Assembly (NCBI GenBank): GCA_949293905.1
Contig: CASFFG010000010.1
Coordinates: 1 to 37,636 of the forward strand
Length of the DNA stretch: 37,636 nucleotides
Direction: 5' to 3'
Source of the DNA: an uncultured Christensenella sp.
Lineage (GTDB): Bacteria > Bacillota > Clostridia > Christensenellales > UBA1242
The translations under genes and the position numbers were made by a program. Under the pieces are notes generated by a model, which had not been told where the DNA came from, did no database searches, and saw only the letters and a program-made list of their open reading frames with translations. Positions 17,384 to 25,057 of the stretch are shown one piece after another; positions within the stretch are counted from its first letter, which is position 1; every line of letters starts with the position of its first letter.

Positions 17384-17411
17384 AAAATAACCAGTTCTTG
17401 CTGGTTATTTT
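17384..17411 (-). terminator. hairpin terminator inside the cassette
   Basis: A perfect 11-bp stem (17384-17394 with 17401-17411, 6-base loop) followed by T on the minus strand. It lies just after the stop of the 334-residue gene and may act as a partial terminator reducing expression of the two downstream genes. It can also act on the plus strand. Confidence 0.75.
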
Positions 17412-17417
17412 CATTAT

Positions 17418-18422
17418 TTAATCTTGATTGGAATCTAATTTTGTTAATTCTTCATAATTGTCAATATTCTCTTCTAACTTGGAGTCAATCTCGTTACTCT
17501 TCTCATTATTTTTACTCATATAGTCGGTTAGTGTTTTACTAAGTTCGCGAGAAGCGAGTTCTTCAAAAATCTTCTTCTCGCTCGCCTGTTCAACTAGTTT
17601 TACATGACCCAATTTTGCATATGATTTTAGATAAATTTGCCTAGCATAAAGGTATTTTAAAACTGGATTTTCCGGATCAGTTTTTAGCGCTTGTTTTAAT
17701 TCACGCATACTTATACGCATATATTTTTCAAAATAAGATTTTAAGGCTCCTCTATTCATAAATCGTAGAGTCCAATATTCCAAAATGAGACTATATGCGC
17801 GTTGTAAGTTCAGCATACGTTCGATGAGTGGTTTATTATATATCTTTTTAAATACGCCCGAATTTTGACTCCCATCAAAAGCGTTTTCCGTTAACTCGGT
17901 GTATAATTTTATGAGTCTGGTTCGCTTTAATCTGGTTCTAAGGAGTGTAATCATAGAATTGTATTCTATAATTTTATCTTCATCGTCACAATGTTCATTA
18001 GGTCTATTGTTTACAGTTTCATACCATTTATGCAATAAATCTGCGATATTTTTCTCTTCATCGGTCAGCGTTTCGCCCGTATTTGCGTAGCTTTCAAGTC
18101 TACGAAATCTAGCATAATTCAAGTCGAAATCGCTTGGAGCATTAAGGAATTTGCTAAGTTTTGCAATTTCAAAATCTCGTTTTAAACTATTTTCACCGTT
18201 TGCATCATTATATTCATCAATCCTTGTAAAATACTTTTCGGCCTTAGATAACATCTCACCCTTTTCTCTCGTCAAATAGAAACATTGTAATGCGTTTACT
18301 TGCCCAAGTTCAGCGAGTGGGCGAAGATATTTTTTCACTTCTTCGATTGGGTAATCTAGAAACCTTCTCGACCAAATTGTTATGTAATCATTATCTAATT
18401 CATTAAAATCACGATATAGCAT
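17418..18422 (-). CDS. hypothetical helical-repeat (Sel1/TPR-like) protein
   Basis: A 334-residue, almost entirely helical and highly charged protein, second in the cassette. GGAG precedes the ATG. Segments such as EVKKYLRPLAELGQVNALQCFYLTRE (about res 28-53) and LKQALKTDPENPVLKYLYARQIYLKSYAKLG (about 237-267) have the A/L/G/Y periodicity of Sel1- or TPR-type helix pairs, so a scaffold or protein-binding role is likely. The tail is Asn/Glu/Asp rich. No catalytic motif is seen. The gap to the small gene upstream is 64 bases. Confidence 0.7.
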   Translation of the reverse strand: MLYRDFNELDNDYITIWSRRFLDYPIEEVKKYLRPLAELGQVNALQCFYLTREKGEMLSKAEKYFTRIDEYNDANGENSLKRDFEIAKLSKFLNAPSDFDLNYARFRRLESYANTGETLTDEEKNIADLLHKWYETVNNRPNEHCDDEDKIIEYNSMITLLRTRLKRTRLIKLYTELTENAFDGSQNSGVFKKIYNKPLIERMLNLQRAYSLILEYWTLRFMNRGALKSYFEKYMRISMRELKQALKTDPENPVLKYLYARQIYLKSYAKLGHVKLVEQASEKKIFEELASRELSKTLTDYMSKNNEKSNEIDSKLEENIDNYEELTKLDSNQD

Positions 18423-18486
18423 ATATTTCTCCGTATGAATATTTCTGTAAGGTAAATTGTAAATATTGTTTTTTTAATATAATTTT

Positions 18487-18816
18487 TTATATATCAAAGG
18501 GATTAGGCGAATTTATATCTTTATCATATTCGGTTGGTTCTCTATAAAAATGGTGCTCTATGTTGACTTTCTTTAATTCGTCCTCTCTATTGGTTGCTTT
18601 CATATGGGCGACGTACTCTTTTGGAGTAACACGTCCAACCTTTTCATCAGTCACATAGGCTTGGAAATGGCTGTTCCAACTCATGAATCGTTTTCCCCCA
18701 TTAGCGTCCCAAATTATATTCTCGGGCAAATCATATTCTGTCTTTGTAACTACACTAAGACGCCCTCTACGCGTATTGACATAACCTTTCTCTTCATAAA
18801 TCACTGTTATTGGCAT
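18487..18816 (-). CDS. small hypothetical protein heading the four-gene cassette
   Basis: A 109-residue protein, first gene of the cassette. The start at 18816 is set by GAAGGAG upstream; the longer frame from 18867 runs through the promoter. It begins MPITVIYEEKGYVNTRRGRL (strand-like), then EYDLPENIIWDANGGKRFMSW and VTPKEYVAHM, matching corresponding parts of the 119-residue protein at the cassette's far end. No known domain is recognised. A strong promoter lies 22 bases upstream, so this gene should be the best-transcribed of the four. Confidence 0.72.
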   Translation of the reverse strand: MPITVIYEEKGYVNTRRGRLSVVTKTEYDLPENIIWDANGGKRFMSWNSHFQAYVTDEKVGRVTPKEYVAHMKATNREDELKKVNIEHHFYREPTEYDKDINSPNPFDI

Positions 18817-18838
18817 ATTTACTCCTTCAATTTTTGGC

Positions 18839-18867
18839 ATTGTAACACAAAACAGGCGATTTGTCAA
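18839..18867 (-). promoter_or_regulatory. promoter of the four-gene cassette
   Basis: -35 TTGACA (18862-18867, perfect), 17-base spacer, extended -10 TGtTACAAT (hexamer 18839-18844), pointing to the 18816 start. Divergent from the rplM promoter about 80 bases away. Confidence 0.8.
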
Positions 18868-18948
18868 TATGGAAAATTAAAATATCAAAAGCAAACAAGA
18901 AATAGGACTTAACAAATTTTAATTTAGAAAAAATTATTTCAAAAACTA

Positions 18949-18977
18949 TTGACAAATATTTTTTAATTTACTATACT
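18949..18977 (+). promoter_or_regulatory. rplM-rpsI promoter
   Basis: -35 TTGACA (18949-18954), 17-base spacer, -10 TATACT (18972-18977), as expected for a highly expressed ribosomal operon. Confidence 0.85.
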
Positions 18978-18984
18978 TTAAAAG

Positions 18985-19075
18985 TATTGCTGGTTATGAG
19001 TCTTTACTCCCACACGGTAGAGATGTCCTAACAAAAATGCCAGAACGCGAAATATGGCATTCTATACTAATTTTT
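18985..19075 (+). ncRNA. L13-type ribosomal protein leader
   Basis: The roughly 100-base leader before rplM contains a short hairpin CUUUAC...GUAGAG with a loop rich in CCCACACG, flanked by GGUUA and CUAAC arms. A second 7-bp hairpin follows (AATGCCA 19036-19042 with TGGCATT 19055-19061), then a T run before the ribosome site. Position and sequence resemble the Rfam L13 leader, by which L13 represses its own operon in Bacillota. The match is from memory of the motif, not a covariance search. Confidence 0.55.
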
Positions 19076-19087
19076 TAAGGAGAGAAT

Positions 19088-19525
19088 ATGAAAACAATTA
19101 TGGCAAAACCTGCCACAGTTGAAAAGAAATGGTATATCATTGACGGCGAAGGCAAGGCTCTCGGTAGAGTTGCTAGCGAAGCGGCTTCAATCCTTCGTGG
19201 TAAGCATAAACCTACTTTTACTCCAAATGTGGACTGTGGTGATAATGTTATTATTTTAAATAGTGATAAACTTGTTCTTACCGGTAAAAAGGAAGAGCAA
19301 AAGTACTTTAAGCGTTACTCTGGATATCAATCTGGATTACACCTTACTCAGTACAAGAAAATGATGGCTGAGCATAGTGATGTCGCTCTACTCCGTGCTA
19401 TTAAGGGAATGCTCCCTAAGAATAGCCTTGGTAGAAAGATGGCTACTCATTGTCATATATACAAAGGCGCTGAGCACAACAATCAAGCGCAAAAACCAGA
19501 AGTTTGGAACGGAGGTAAAATCTAA
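19088..19525 (+). CDS. rplM: 50S ribosomal protein L13 (uL13)
   Basis: 145 residues, normal length. [43 protein letters not shown] and [20 protein letters not shown] are diagnostic of uL13, an early-assembling 50S protein. AAGGAG precedes the ATG. The stop overlaps the start of rpsI by one base (TAATG), so the two are translationally coupled, as in most bacteria. Confidence 0.98.
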   Translation: MKTIMAKPATVEKKWYIIDGEGKALGRVASEAASILRGKHKPTFTPNVDCGDNVIILNSDKLVLTGKKEEQKYFKRYSGYQSGLHLTQYKKMMAEHSDVALLRAIKGMLPKNSLGRKMATHCHIYKGAEHNNQAQKPEVWNGGKI

Positions 19526-20100
19526 TGGCAGAAGTTAAAGAAAAGAAAACTAAGACCGCGAAAACTGAAAATGTAGAAACTACTGAAAAGAAAGTAACTA
19601 AACCTAAGACTACAAAGACTGCTACCAAATCGGCTGAGTCTAAGGTAGAAACAAAGGCAACAAAAACTGCTGAACCTAAAACTAAGGCTAAAACCGCTAA
19701 GGCAAAGGCTAAGGTTCAAGAATTCTTAGGAACTGGTAGACGCAAATCGTCAGTTGCGCGTGTTCGCATGACTGTTGGAACAGGAAATATCGTTGTAAAT
19801 GGCGAAGATTTAAAGAAATATTTCGAGTTGGATACTCTTATTGCTATCGTTAAGCAACCACTTGTTCTCACTGAGACTGAAAAGAATGTTGATGTCGTTG
19901 CTAATATATATGGCGGTGGAAAGTCTGGTCAAGCAGGTGCACTAAGACATGGCATCACTCGTGCGTTAGTTGAATTCCGCCCTGAACTTAGAGAGGAACT
20001 TAAAAAGGCTGGATTCTTAACTCGTGACGCTAGAAAGAAAGAGCGTAAGAAATACGGATTAAAGAAAGCGCGTCGTGCTCCACAATTCAGCAAGAGATAA
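19525..20100 (+). CDS. rpsI: 30S ribosomal protein S9 (uS9) with Lys-rich N-terminal extension
   Basis: The C-terminal 127 or so residues are a complete uS9: [52 protein letters not shown], and the C-terminal [12 protein letters not shown] tail that reaches the P-site tRNA. In front is an extension of about 63 residues made almost only of Lys, Thr, Ala, Glu, Val and Pro. It is rich in KTAK/TKTA repeats, so the protein is 191 rather than about 130 residues. The overlap with rplM fixes the upstream start, so the extension is translated. It is probably disordered and may bind rRNA or nucleic acid. Confidence 0.96.
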   Translation: MAEVKEKKTKTAKTENVETTEKKVTKPKTTKTATKSAESKVETKATKTAEPKTKAKTAKAKAKVQEFLGTGRRKSSVARVRMTVGTGNIVVNGEDLKKYFELDTLIAIVKQPLVLTETEKNVDVVANIYGGGKSGQAGALRHGITRALVEFRPELREELKKAGFLTRDARKKERKKYGLKKARRAPQFSKR

Positions 20101-20103
20101 TAC

Positions 20104-20130
20104 AAAAACTGGACATTGTCCAGTTTTTTT
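20104..20130 (+). terminator. rpsI intrinsic terminator
   Basis: Stem AAAAACTGGAC (20104-20114) with its complement from 20118, 3-base loop, ending in seven T, immediately after the rpsI stop. The remaining spacer to 20390 shows only a TATAAT at 20363-20368 that may serve the next gene. Confidence 0.93.
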
Positions 20131-20390
20131 CTGCGAATATACGAAATTTATAACTTAATTCTAGTCAAATTATAGTTTAACCTTTTAAAAACTTAATATA
20201 ATCGCAATTATTTTTAATATGTCACACAGAAAAAATAAATATTAGGTGCTTATGCTACAAATTAAAGCAAAATGTAAGATAAAATTGTACTAAGAAACTT
20301 AGAACTTGACTAACAAATAAAATGATAATAAAATTAAATAATTGGTAAATCACGCAAAGCATTATAATATTTATTATTAAAGGAGTTTTT

Positions 20391-21425
20391 ATGTGTAGAT
20401 ACATTGTTACTGGTGGTACTGGACATATAGGCAATATGCTGATTCGAGAACTTGTAAAGCAAGGCAAAAATGTTCTTGCTCTCGTTTTACCAAATGATGA
20501 TTTATCTCCTTTAAATGGATTAAAGATTGAAACAATCGAAGGGGATATTGTGGATAGAGATTTCATATTTAAACTAATAAATAAAGGCGATGTAGTGTTT
20601 CATCTGGCGAGCATGATTGATATAAACAATACCCCTTATTCTGCGCTTGAAAAAGTAAATGTTCAAGGGACAAAAAATATAGTTGATGCATGTATTAACA
20701 ACGGCGCAAAACGATTAATATACACAAGTTCGGTGCATATAATCGACCCTAATCAAGGGGATATTTTAATCGAGCCCACCGATTTTAGCGAGAAGAATAT
20801 TGTCGGCAATTACGCTAAAACAAAGGCGCTTGCTACGAAATATGTCATTGAAAAAGCCAAAGCAGGCGAGCTAGACGCGGTCGTACTATATCCAAGCGGA
20901 GTTATAGGTCCTGGTGATTATAAAATTTCCGAACTAGGACAAGTAATTTTAGACTATATTAATGGTAAACTAATTGCATATGTTCGCGGTGGGTACAATT
21001 TTGTTGATGTCCGTGATGTTGTAAACGGAATAATATCCGCTAGCACTAAAGGAAAATCTGGTGAAGGATATATTTTATCGGGTGAATACCTAACAATAAA
21101 AGACATGCTACGAATATTAAACAAAAAAATTGGCAGAAAAAAACTACCATACAAAATTGCTCTTTGGTTCGTAAAAATGATGACTCCACTTGCCAGTCTA
21201 TACTACAAAATTCGCGGGAAAAAACCAGTATTTACCGCATATTCGCTCTATACTTTAAATACAAATTCAAAATTTAGCAACGAAAAAGCAAAAACCTTTC
21301 TTGACTACTCTACTCGACCTATTCAAGAAACATTATTTGACACAGTAGATTGGTTCATAGAGAACAAGCCTGAACTAATAGTTAAAAATAATTCTAAAAA
21401 ATCAAGAAAGACAAAATCTGTTTAA
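20391..21425 (+). CDS. extended SDR-family NAD(P)-dependent epimerase/reductase
   Basis: A 344-residue extended short-chain dehydrogenase/reductase. The nucleotide-binding GGTGHIG (res 8-14), an Asp-containing acidic step after strand 3 (EGDIVD), TSSVH at the active-site Ser, and YAKTK (about res 141) give the catalytic Ser/Tyr/Lys set. FVDVRDVVNGI is the usual substrate-domain segment of the dihydroflavonol-reductase/UDP-sugar-epimerase-like subgroup. The C-terminal part has a hydrophobic stretch (KIALWFVKMMTPLASLYY) and a Lys/Arg/Ser tail. AAGGAG precedes the ATG. The substrate cannot be told; the neighbours give no pathway. Confidence 0.88.
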   Translation: MCRYIVTGGTGHIGNMLIRELVKQGKNVLALVLPNDDLSPLNGLKIETIEGDIVDRDFIFKLINKGDVVFHLASMIDINNTPYSALEKVNVQGTKNIVDACINNGAKRLIYTSSVHIIDPNQGDILIEPTDFSEKNIVGNYAKTKALATKYVIEKAKAGELDAVVLYPSGVIGPGDYKISELGQVILDYINGKLIAYVRGGYNFVDVRDVVNGIISASTKGKSGEGYILSGEYLTIKDMLRILNKKIGRKKLPYKIALWFVKMMTPLASLYYKIRGKKPVFTAYSLYTLNTNSKFSNEKAKTFLDYSTRPIQETLFDTVDWFIENKPELIVKNNSKKSRKTKSV

Positions 21426-21429
21426 ATAA

Positions 21430-21458
21430 AAAATGCGCTAGAATATAGCGCACTTTTT
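21430..21458. terminator. bidirectional terminator
   Basis: TGCGCTA (21434-21440) and TAGCGCA (21446-21452), 5-base loop, with A and T runs on either side. It separates the convergent SDR and CrtC/AttH-like genes. Confidence 0.88.
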
Positions 21459-22419
21459 ATACCTTTTTTATCAATAACTTAGCGTCCAATTTCTTATTAT
21501 ACACCCCTGGTAAAAGTTCTACAAAGCACAGTCCTACTTCCTTTTTGTTACTATCATAGATACGGCATAGTTGTTCAAAATATGCGAGATTCAACTGTCC
21601 TTCTATAAGCGGAATTATAGTATAATGTCCGTCTTTTACATTTGGCAAATCAACTTCCCAGCCGCACGAAAACTTATAGCCATTAACTTCGACAGAATTT
21701 AGTGGTTTCATTGAATAATTATTTAATCTATGATAAGATTTATCCGCTTTAATGTATGTTCCGTCCGCATAGTTTTGTTGCGGAAAATTAAAGAGCATAA
21801 TTTCTTCATTGTCATAGAATCGCATCGAAAACCATTCCCAATGGGTATGTGTACTTAAAAAATTGAAATTCCCGCCTTGTTTGTCAAACCATGTATTGCC
21901 TTCTACTAAGATTTCTTTACCATCTAAATTAATTTTACCTTTAGTCGGCATATTAGTATATGAATAATAGAAAGTAGTTTGTTTCTCGCTCTCTACACCC
22001 ATAAATAATTTACCATTGTCACAATGCCAGACCGCTCCCTTACCATATTCAAGGTCTAGAGTAAAAGCAAAATTATCACCAGCGCAATTAACTAGCATAC
22101 CACTATCTGTCTTAATTACGCTAGAAGACTTTGATTCTACATGATTTTCATCTATTCTTATATTCTTTTTTTATAGCGTAAAACTTTGCGAATAATAATG
22201 CTTTTTCGTTTGAAAATCTGTAATCGCTAGCATCAAAATGAATGGTTTCAAAATGGCAAATAGCCTCATTCTCAAAAATGTATATTGGACCGAATATAAA
22301 TTCCCCGAACTATCTTTTAATATTGAAGTTAGATACCACCATTCACTGCACTTTTTATGCAGTAACCACTCTCTATCAAAACTAGTCAAATTATTAACAT
22401 TATAATCTATTTGTTTCAA
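21457..22419 (-). pseudogene. CrtC/AttH-like (lipocalin-like) hydrolase gene with an in-frame stop
   Basis: Two open stretches (22171-22419 and 21457-22098 plus the codons before it) are in the same frame, separated by one TAA at 22171-22173. Upstream is KKCSEWWYLTSILKDSSGNL followed by YSVQYTFLRM, the family's 'EWWY..G.L....G..yg.q.tffR' start. Downstream are FYYSYTNMPTKGKINLDG and GNTWFDKQGG, and WEWFSMRFYDNEEIMLFNF, the 'YYS.trm...G.l..dG', 'G.aWfDhe' and 'W.Wf...l.dg.elml' elements of the carotenoid 1,2-hydratase/AttH fold. The start is a TTG with AGGAG in front, nine bases after the preceding gene. The TAA abuts a run of A. It is either a nonsense-disrupted gene or a sequencing error. 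Confidence 0.75.
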
Positions 22420-22428
22420 ATCACGCTC

Positions 22429-23427
22429 CTAGTTTGCAGATTCTACTTGCGCTTGATATTGAGCGATTATTTCTAGTATTGCTTCGATATCGTCCGCAGA
22501 TTTGTCTTTAAATTCTTGCACACGATTATTATACTCTTCAATGGTTGATTGATACGCAGCCTCTGCTTCTGCTTTCAAGTTATTAAAATACGATTCGCTT
22601 TGCTCTTGAATGCTTTTAACAAACGAGTCATACTCTTCATTTAATCTGGTTTTTGCTTCATTGTATGCTCTTAGCGCACTATGGTATGCGTCCCTTACAA
22701 CTTGCGGAACATTTTCGTTACTGTCTAGTTCTTGTTTTATTTCATTGAGACGCGCTTCAAACTCTGCTACCTTCTCGTTATATAAATCGTTAAATTCGGT
22801 GGCTAGTTCATTACGCCTAGTGATAGCCACTTGTCTCAACTCGTCCGCGCTAGTTTTTGCGTAATTTAATAGTTCTTCTGTAGATAAATTCGCATAATCT
22901 CTTGCGTCTACCGCCCAAGCGGAAAGTGCTTCATTTATCTTATCATTTACATCATTAACCGCACGCGCTATGATGCCATTCTCTTTAAAATACTCATTGA
23001 CTACGCTCTTCGCACTATCTGCTAACTGCTGATATTTTGACACATCTTCTGCCGATATAGTTATACGGACTTCTGTCGCTTTAGTAGTAGTTGTGCCTTC
23101 AAAACTATCGTTCATTTTATCCATCTTTGCAGCTGTTTCTGCAAATTTCTTAGCAGCATCTTCAGCATTCATTCCAACAAATGATACTAGCGATAACATC
23201 TCTTCTCCATCTTCATTGTCGCTTAATGCCACTTCAGCAATAACTATATTATTTTGGTCTAGCACTAATGCAATACCAGGATTTGTCTCTAATTGCATGA
23301 TTGCGCTCGCCTTTGATTCTTCTTGTCGTAGGAAATAATATAGTAGACCGCCTACAATCGCAACTACTAGCAAAACCGCAACTATACCAATAATAATTCC
23401 CGTTGTATTCCTTGACTTTTCTTTCAT
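22429..23427 (-). CDS. membrane protein with RsgI-like periplasmic domain and coiled coil
   Basis: 332 residues. A short basic cytoplasmic start (MKEKSRN), one membrane helix (about res 10-32), then a domain resembling the RsgI anti-sigma factor middle domain: MQLETNPGIALVLDQNNIVI (compare 'v.lDvNPsiel.vn..g.Vi') followed by GMNAEDAAKKFAETAAK (compare 'gk.leea...l'). From about res 130 to the end it is a long, Glu/Ala/Lys-rich heptad-like coiled coil. The usual RsgI N-terminal sigma-binding domain is absent, so it may be a sensor or structural protein rather than an anti-sigma factor. A strong GAGGAGG precedes the ATG. A palindrome-containing promoter lies upstream, with the TetR gene next. 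The stop is TAG. Confidence 0.7.
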   Translation of the reverse strand: MKEKSRNTTGIIIGIVAVLLVVAIVGGLLYYFLRQEESKASAIMQLETNPGIALVLDQNNIVIAEVALSDNEDGEEMLSLVSFVGMNAEDAAKKFAETAAKMDKMNDSFEGTTTTKATEVRITISAEDVSKYQQLADSAKSVVNEYFKENGIIARAVNDVNDKINEALSAWAVDARDYANLSTEELLNYAKTSADELRQVAITRRNELATEFNDLYNEKVAEFEARLNEIKQELDSNENVPQVVRDAYHSALRAYNEAKTRLNEEYDSFVKSIQEQSESYFNNLKAEAEAAYQSTIEEYNNRVQEFKDKSADDIEAILEIIAQYQAQVESAN

Positions 23428-23448
23428 ATTAACCTCCTCAATAAGATA

Positions 23449-23464
23449 TGTTCAATATAGAACA
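23449..23464. promoter_or_regulatory. palindromic operator candidate overlapping a promoter
   Basis: The 16-bp palindrome TGTTCAATATAGAACA (TGTTC-N6-GAACA) contains, on the minus strand, TATATT, which lies 18 bases after TTGTGT. It would thus cover the -10 box of the RsgI-like gene. The adjacent TetR-type regulator is the natural candidate to bind it. Confidence 0.5.
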
Positions 23465-23563
23465 CACTTTATATATAACACAAATTTGATAGTAAGTTAA
23501 ATACAATAGTATTTTATATGTAAATTATCTTACATAATTTTAAAATCTGTTATAGATTTTTAC

Positions 23564-24100
23564 TTACAACAATATTTCAATATATTTCAAAAGTTCTTCT
23601 TTAGTACAAGCGATTTTGCCAAGCAGAAACGAATCACACAATGCTATAGTACCCGCGCTCGCATATTCTATATAAATTTTGCTAGGGACTTCCAGGTCAT
23701 TGCCACTTAAATGAATTGACGCATACTTTTCATAGCAACTCCTACAAATTGTGTTTAAAATATTATCATTATTATTCTTCCTAATTAATTTATAATTTAT
23801 AGAATTTTTCTCTAGAAATGCCAAATATAACTTAATCATGTTTATCATAGCATCTTTCAATGATTGCTGTAACGATATATCATTCTTCTCTATCAATTCT
23901 TCAATCATGCAATTTACACTGTACGAGAATAAATCATATTTATCTTTAAAGTGGTCATAAAATGCAGAACGGCTTAGCATCGCTTCATTACAAATTTCAA
24001 CCACACTGATATCGTCAAAAGACTTCTTTTCTAATAATCTACTAAGCGCTTCTGTTAATAACTTATTGTTCTTTTTTACTCTAAGGTCCATCTTCTCCAT
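23564..24100 (-). CDS. TetR-family transcriptional regulator
   Basis: 178 residues. The N-terminal helix-turn-helix is clear: LLTEALSRLLEKKSFDDISV ... EICNEAMLSRSAFYDHFKDK followed by YDLFSYSV, the classic TetR 'i...a...l...........Ia..agvs.gt.Y.hF..K..L' pattern (about res 12-58). The C-terminal ligand domain is short and helical and includes KLIRKNNNDNILNTICR, as in the YxiE/DhaS-like group. AGGAG and a TATAAT lie just upstream. The arms 24127-24139 and 24155-24168 flank its promoter as an imperfect inverted repeat and may be an autoregulatory site. It probably controls the downstream RsgI-like and CrtC/AttH-like genes. Confidence 0.88.
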   Translation of the reverse strand: MEKMDLRVKKNNKLLTEALSRLLEKKSFDDISVVEICNEAMLSRSAFYDHFKDKYDLFSYSVNCMIEELIEKNDISLQQSLKDAMINMIKLYLAFLEKNSINYKLIRKNNNDNILNTICRSCYEKYASIHLSGNDLEVPSKIYIEYASAGTIALCDSFLLGKIACTKEELLKYIEILL

Positions 24101-24246
24101 ATTTTTTCTCCTACTAAAATATTATAACATACAATAAAAAATTTTGTATTAAAATTTTATTTGTATGTCAAATCTACTTTAATTTATAAAATTAATACGA
24201 CATGAAAAAGTGCGCCTTGCCCCTCAATATAACAAGAAATAATACA

Positions 24247-24277
24247 AAAATTCACCAGGTCTGCTGGTGGATTTTTA
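24247..24277. terminator. isolated hairpin terminator
   Basis: CACCAG (24253-24258) and CTGGTG (24264-24269) with a 5-base loop; T run on the plus strand and also A-rich in front. It lies between the divergent TetR and HAD genes, upstream of the HAD promoter, so it ends no visible gene. It may belong to a small RNA or shield the HAD promoter from read-through. Confidence 0.6.
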
Positions 24278-24289
24278 TTTGATAATTTC

Positions 24290-24318
24290 TTGACTTCGAA
24301 ATTGTTTATTGTTATTAT
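24290..24318 (+). promoter_or_regulatory. HAD gene promoter
   Basis: TTGACT (24290-24295), 17-base spacer, TATTAT (24313-24318). Confidence 0.7.
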
Positions 24319-24350
24319 ATCTATAACTTTGTGTATCATGTGGAAAAAAT

Positions 24351-25053
24351 ATGAAATATGTTTTTTTTGATTTGAACGAAACTTTAATTGATGTTAAAAA
24401 AGCGCAAAATCTAGCTGCTGAACAATTTTTTTTACAAATATAAATTTGATAAAGTAACAGATTTAACTAGTTTTATAAAAAAGTGGGACGAATTAACCGA
24501 ATATCATTATGCATTTTATACTAAAAAATTGATTTCATATGCTGAGCAACGCAAAAGAAGAATGGAAGACCTGTTCGATTTCTACAAGGTCAAAACAAAT
24601 AAAGATGGAATAAAATTATACGATGAGTATCTGGTGTTCTTTGAGAAAAATTGGTGTTTATATCAAGATGTTATTCCTACATTAAAATTCTTAAAAGACA
24701 ATGGTTTTATCTTGGGCATAATCTCTAATGGGGATATTGACCAACAAATACAAAAATGCAAAAATACTAATATATTTAATTATTTTGATTATATAAATTC
24801 TTCAAGTCAATTTACTGTTTCAAAACCTAATCCAGAAATCTACAAAAAAGTATTTTCCATGCATAACATAGCGCTTGATGATATTCTATATATAGGGAAC
24901 AGTTATAGTAAAGATTATCTGCCATGCAAAGAATTGGGAATAAAAACTATACTTTTAGATAGAACTAATAAATGTAATGCACTTCCAAAAGAAGAAAAAA
25001 TTGAAAGTCTAAATGAATTACAACATTACATTGAAGAAAAACATTTGATTTAA
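24351..25053 (+). pseudogene. HAD-superfamily hydrolase, frameshifted at a T8 run
   Basis: The first codons from 24351 read MKYVFFDLNETLIDVKKAQN, the HAD motif I with DLNET (nucleophile Asp, the second Asp replaced by Asn). At the T run 24426-24433 the frame breaks to a TAA. With seven T instead of eight it continues as AEQFFYKYKFDKVTDL into the frame open to 25053. That part carries motif II (LGIISNGD), motif III Lys (VSKPNPEIYKKVF), and motif IV (DDILYIGNSYSKDYLPCKELG). It would be a haloacid-dehalogenase/pyrimidine-nucleotidase-like phosphatase (YjjG-type) of about 233 residues. A good promoter lies upstream, so the break looks recent. Confidence 0.8.
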
Positions 25054-25057
25054 ACTT

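Noticed and set aside
24204-24281. Small ORF with two Trp codons overlapping a terminator hairpin (possible Trp leader peptide)
   Set aside because: No ribosome site, no Trp-related gene downstream, and the HAD promoter lies after the hairpin, so there is nothing to attenuate.
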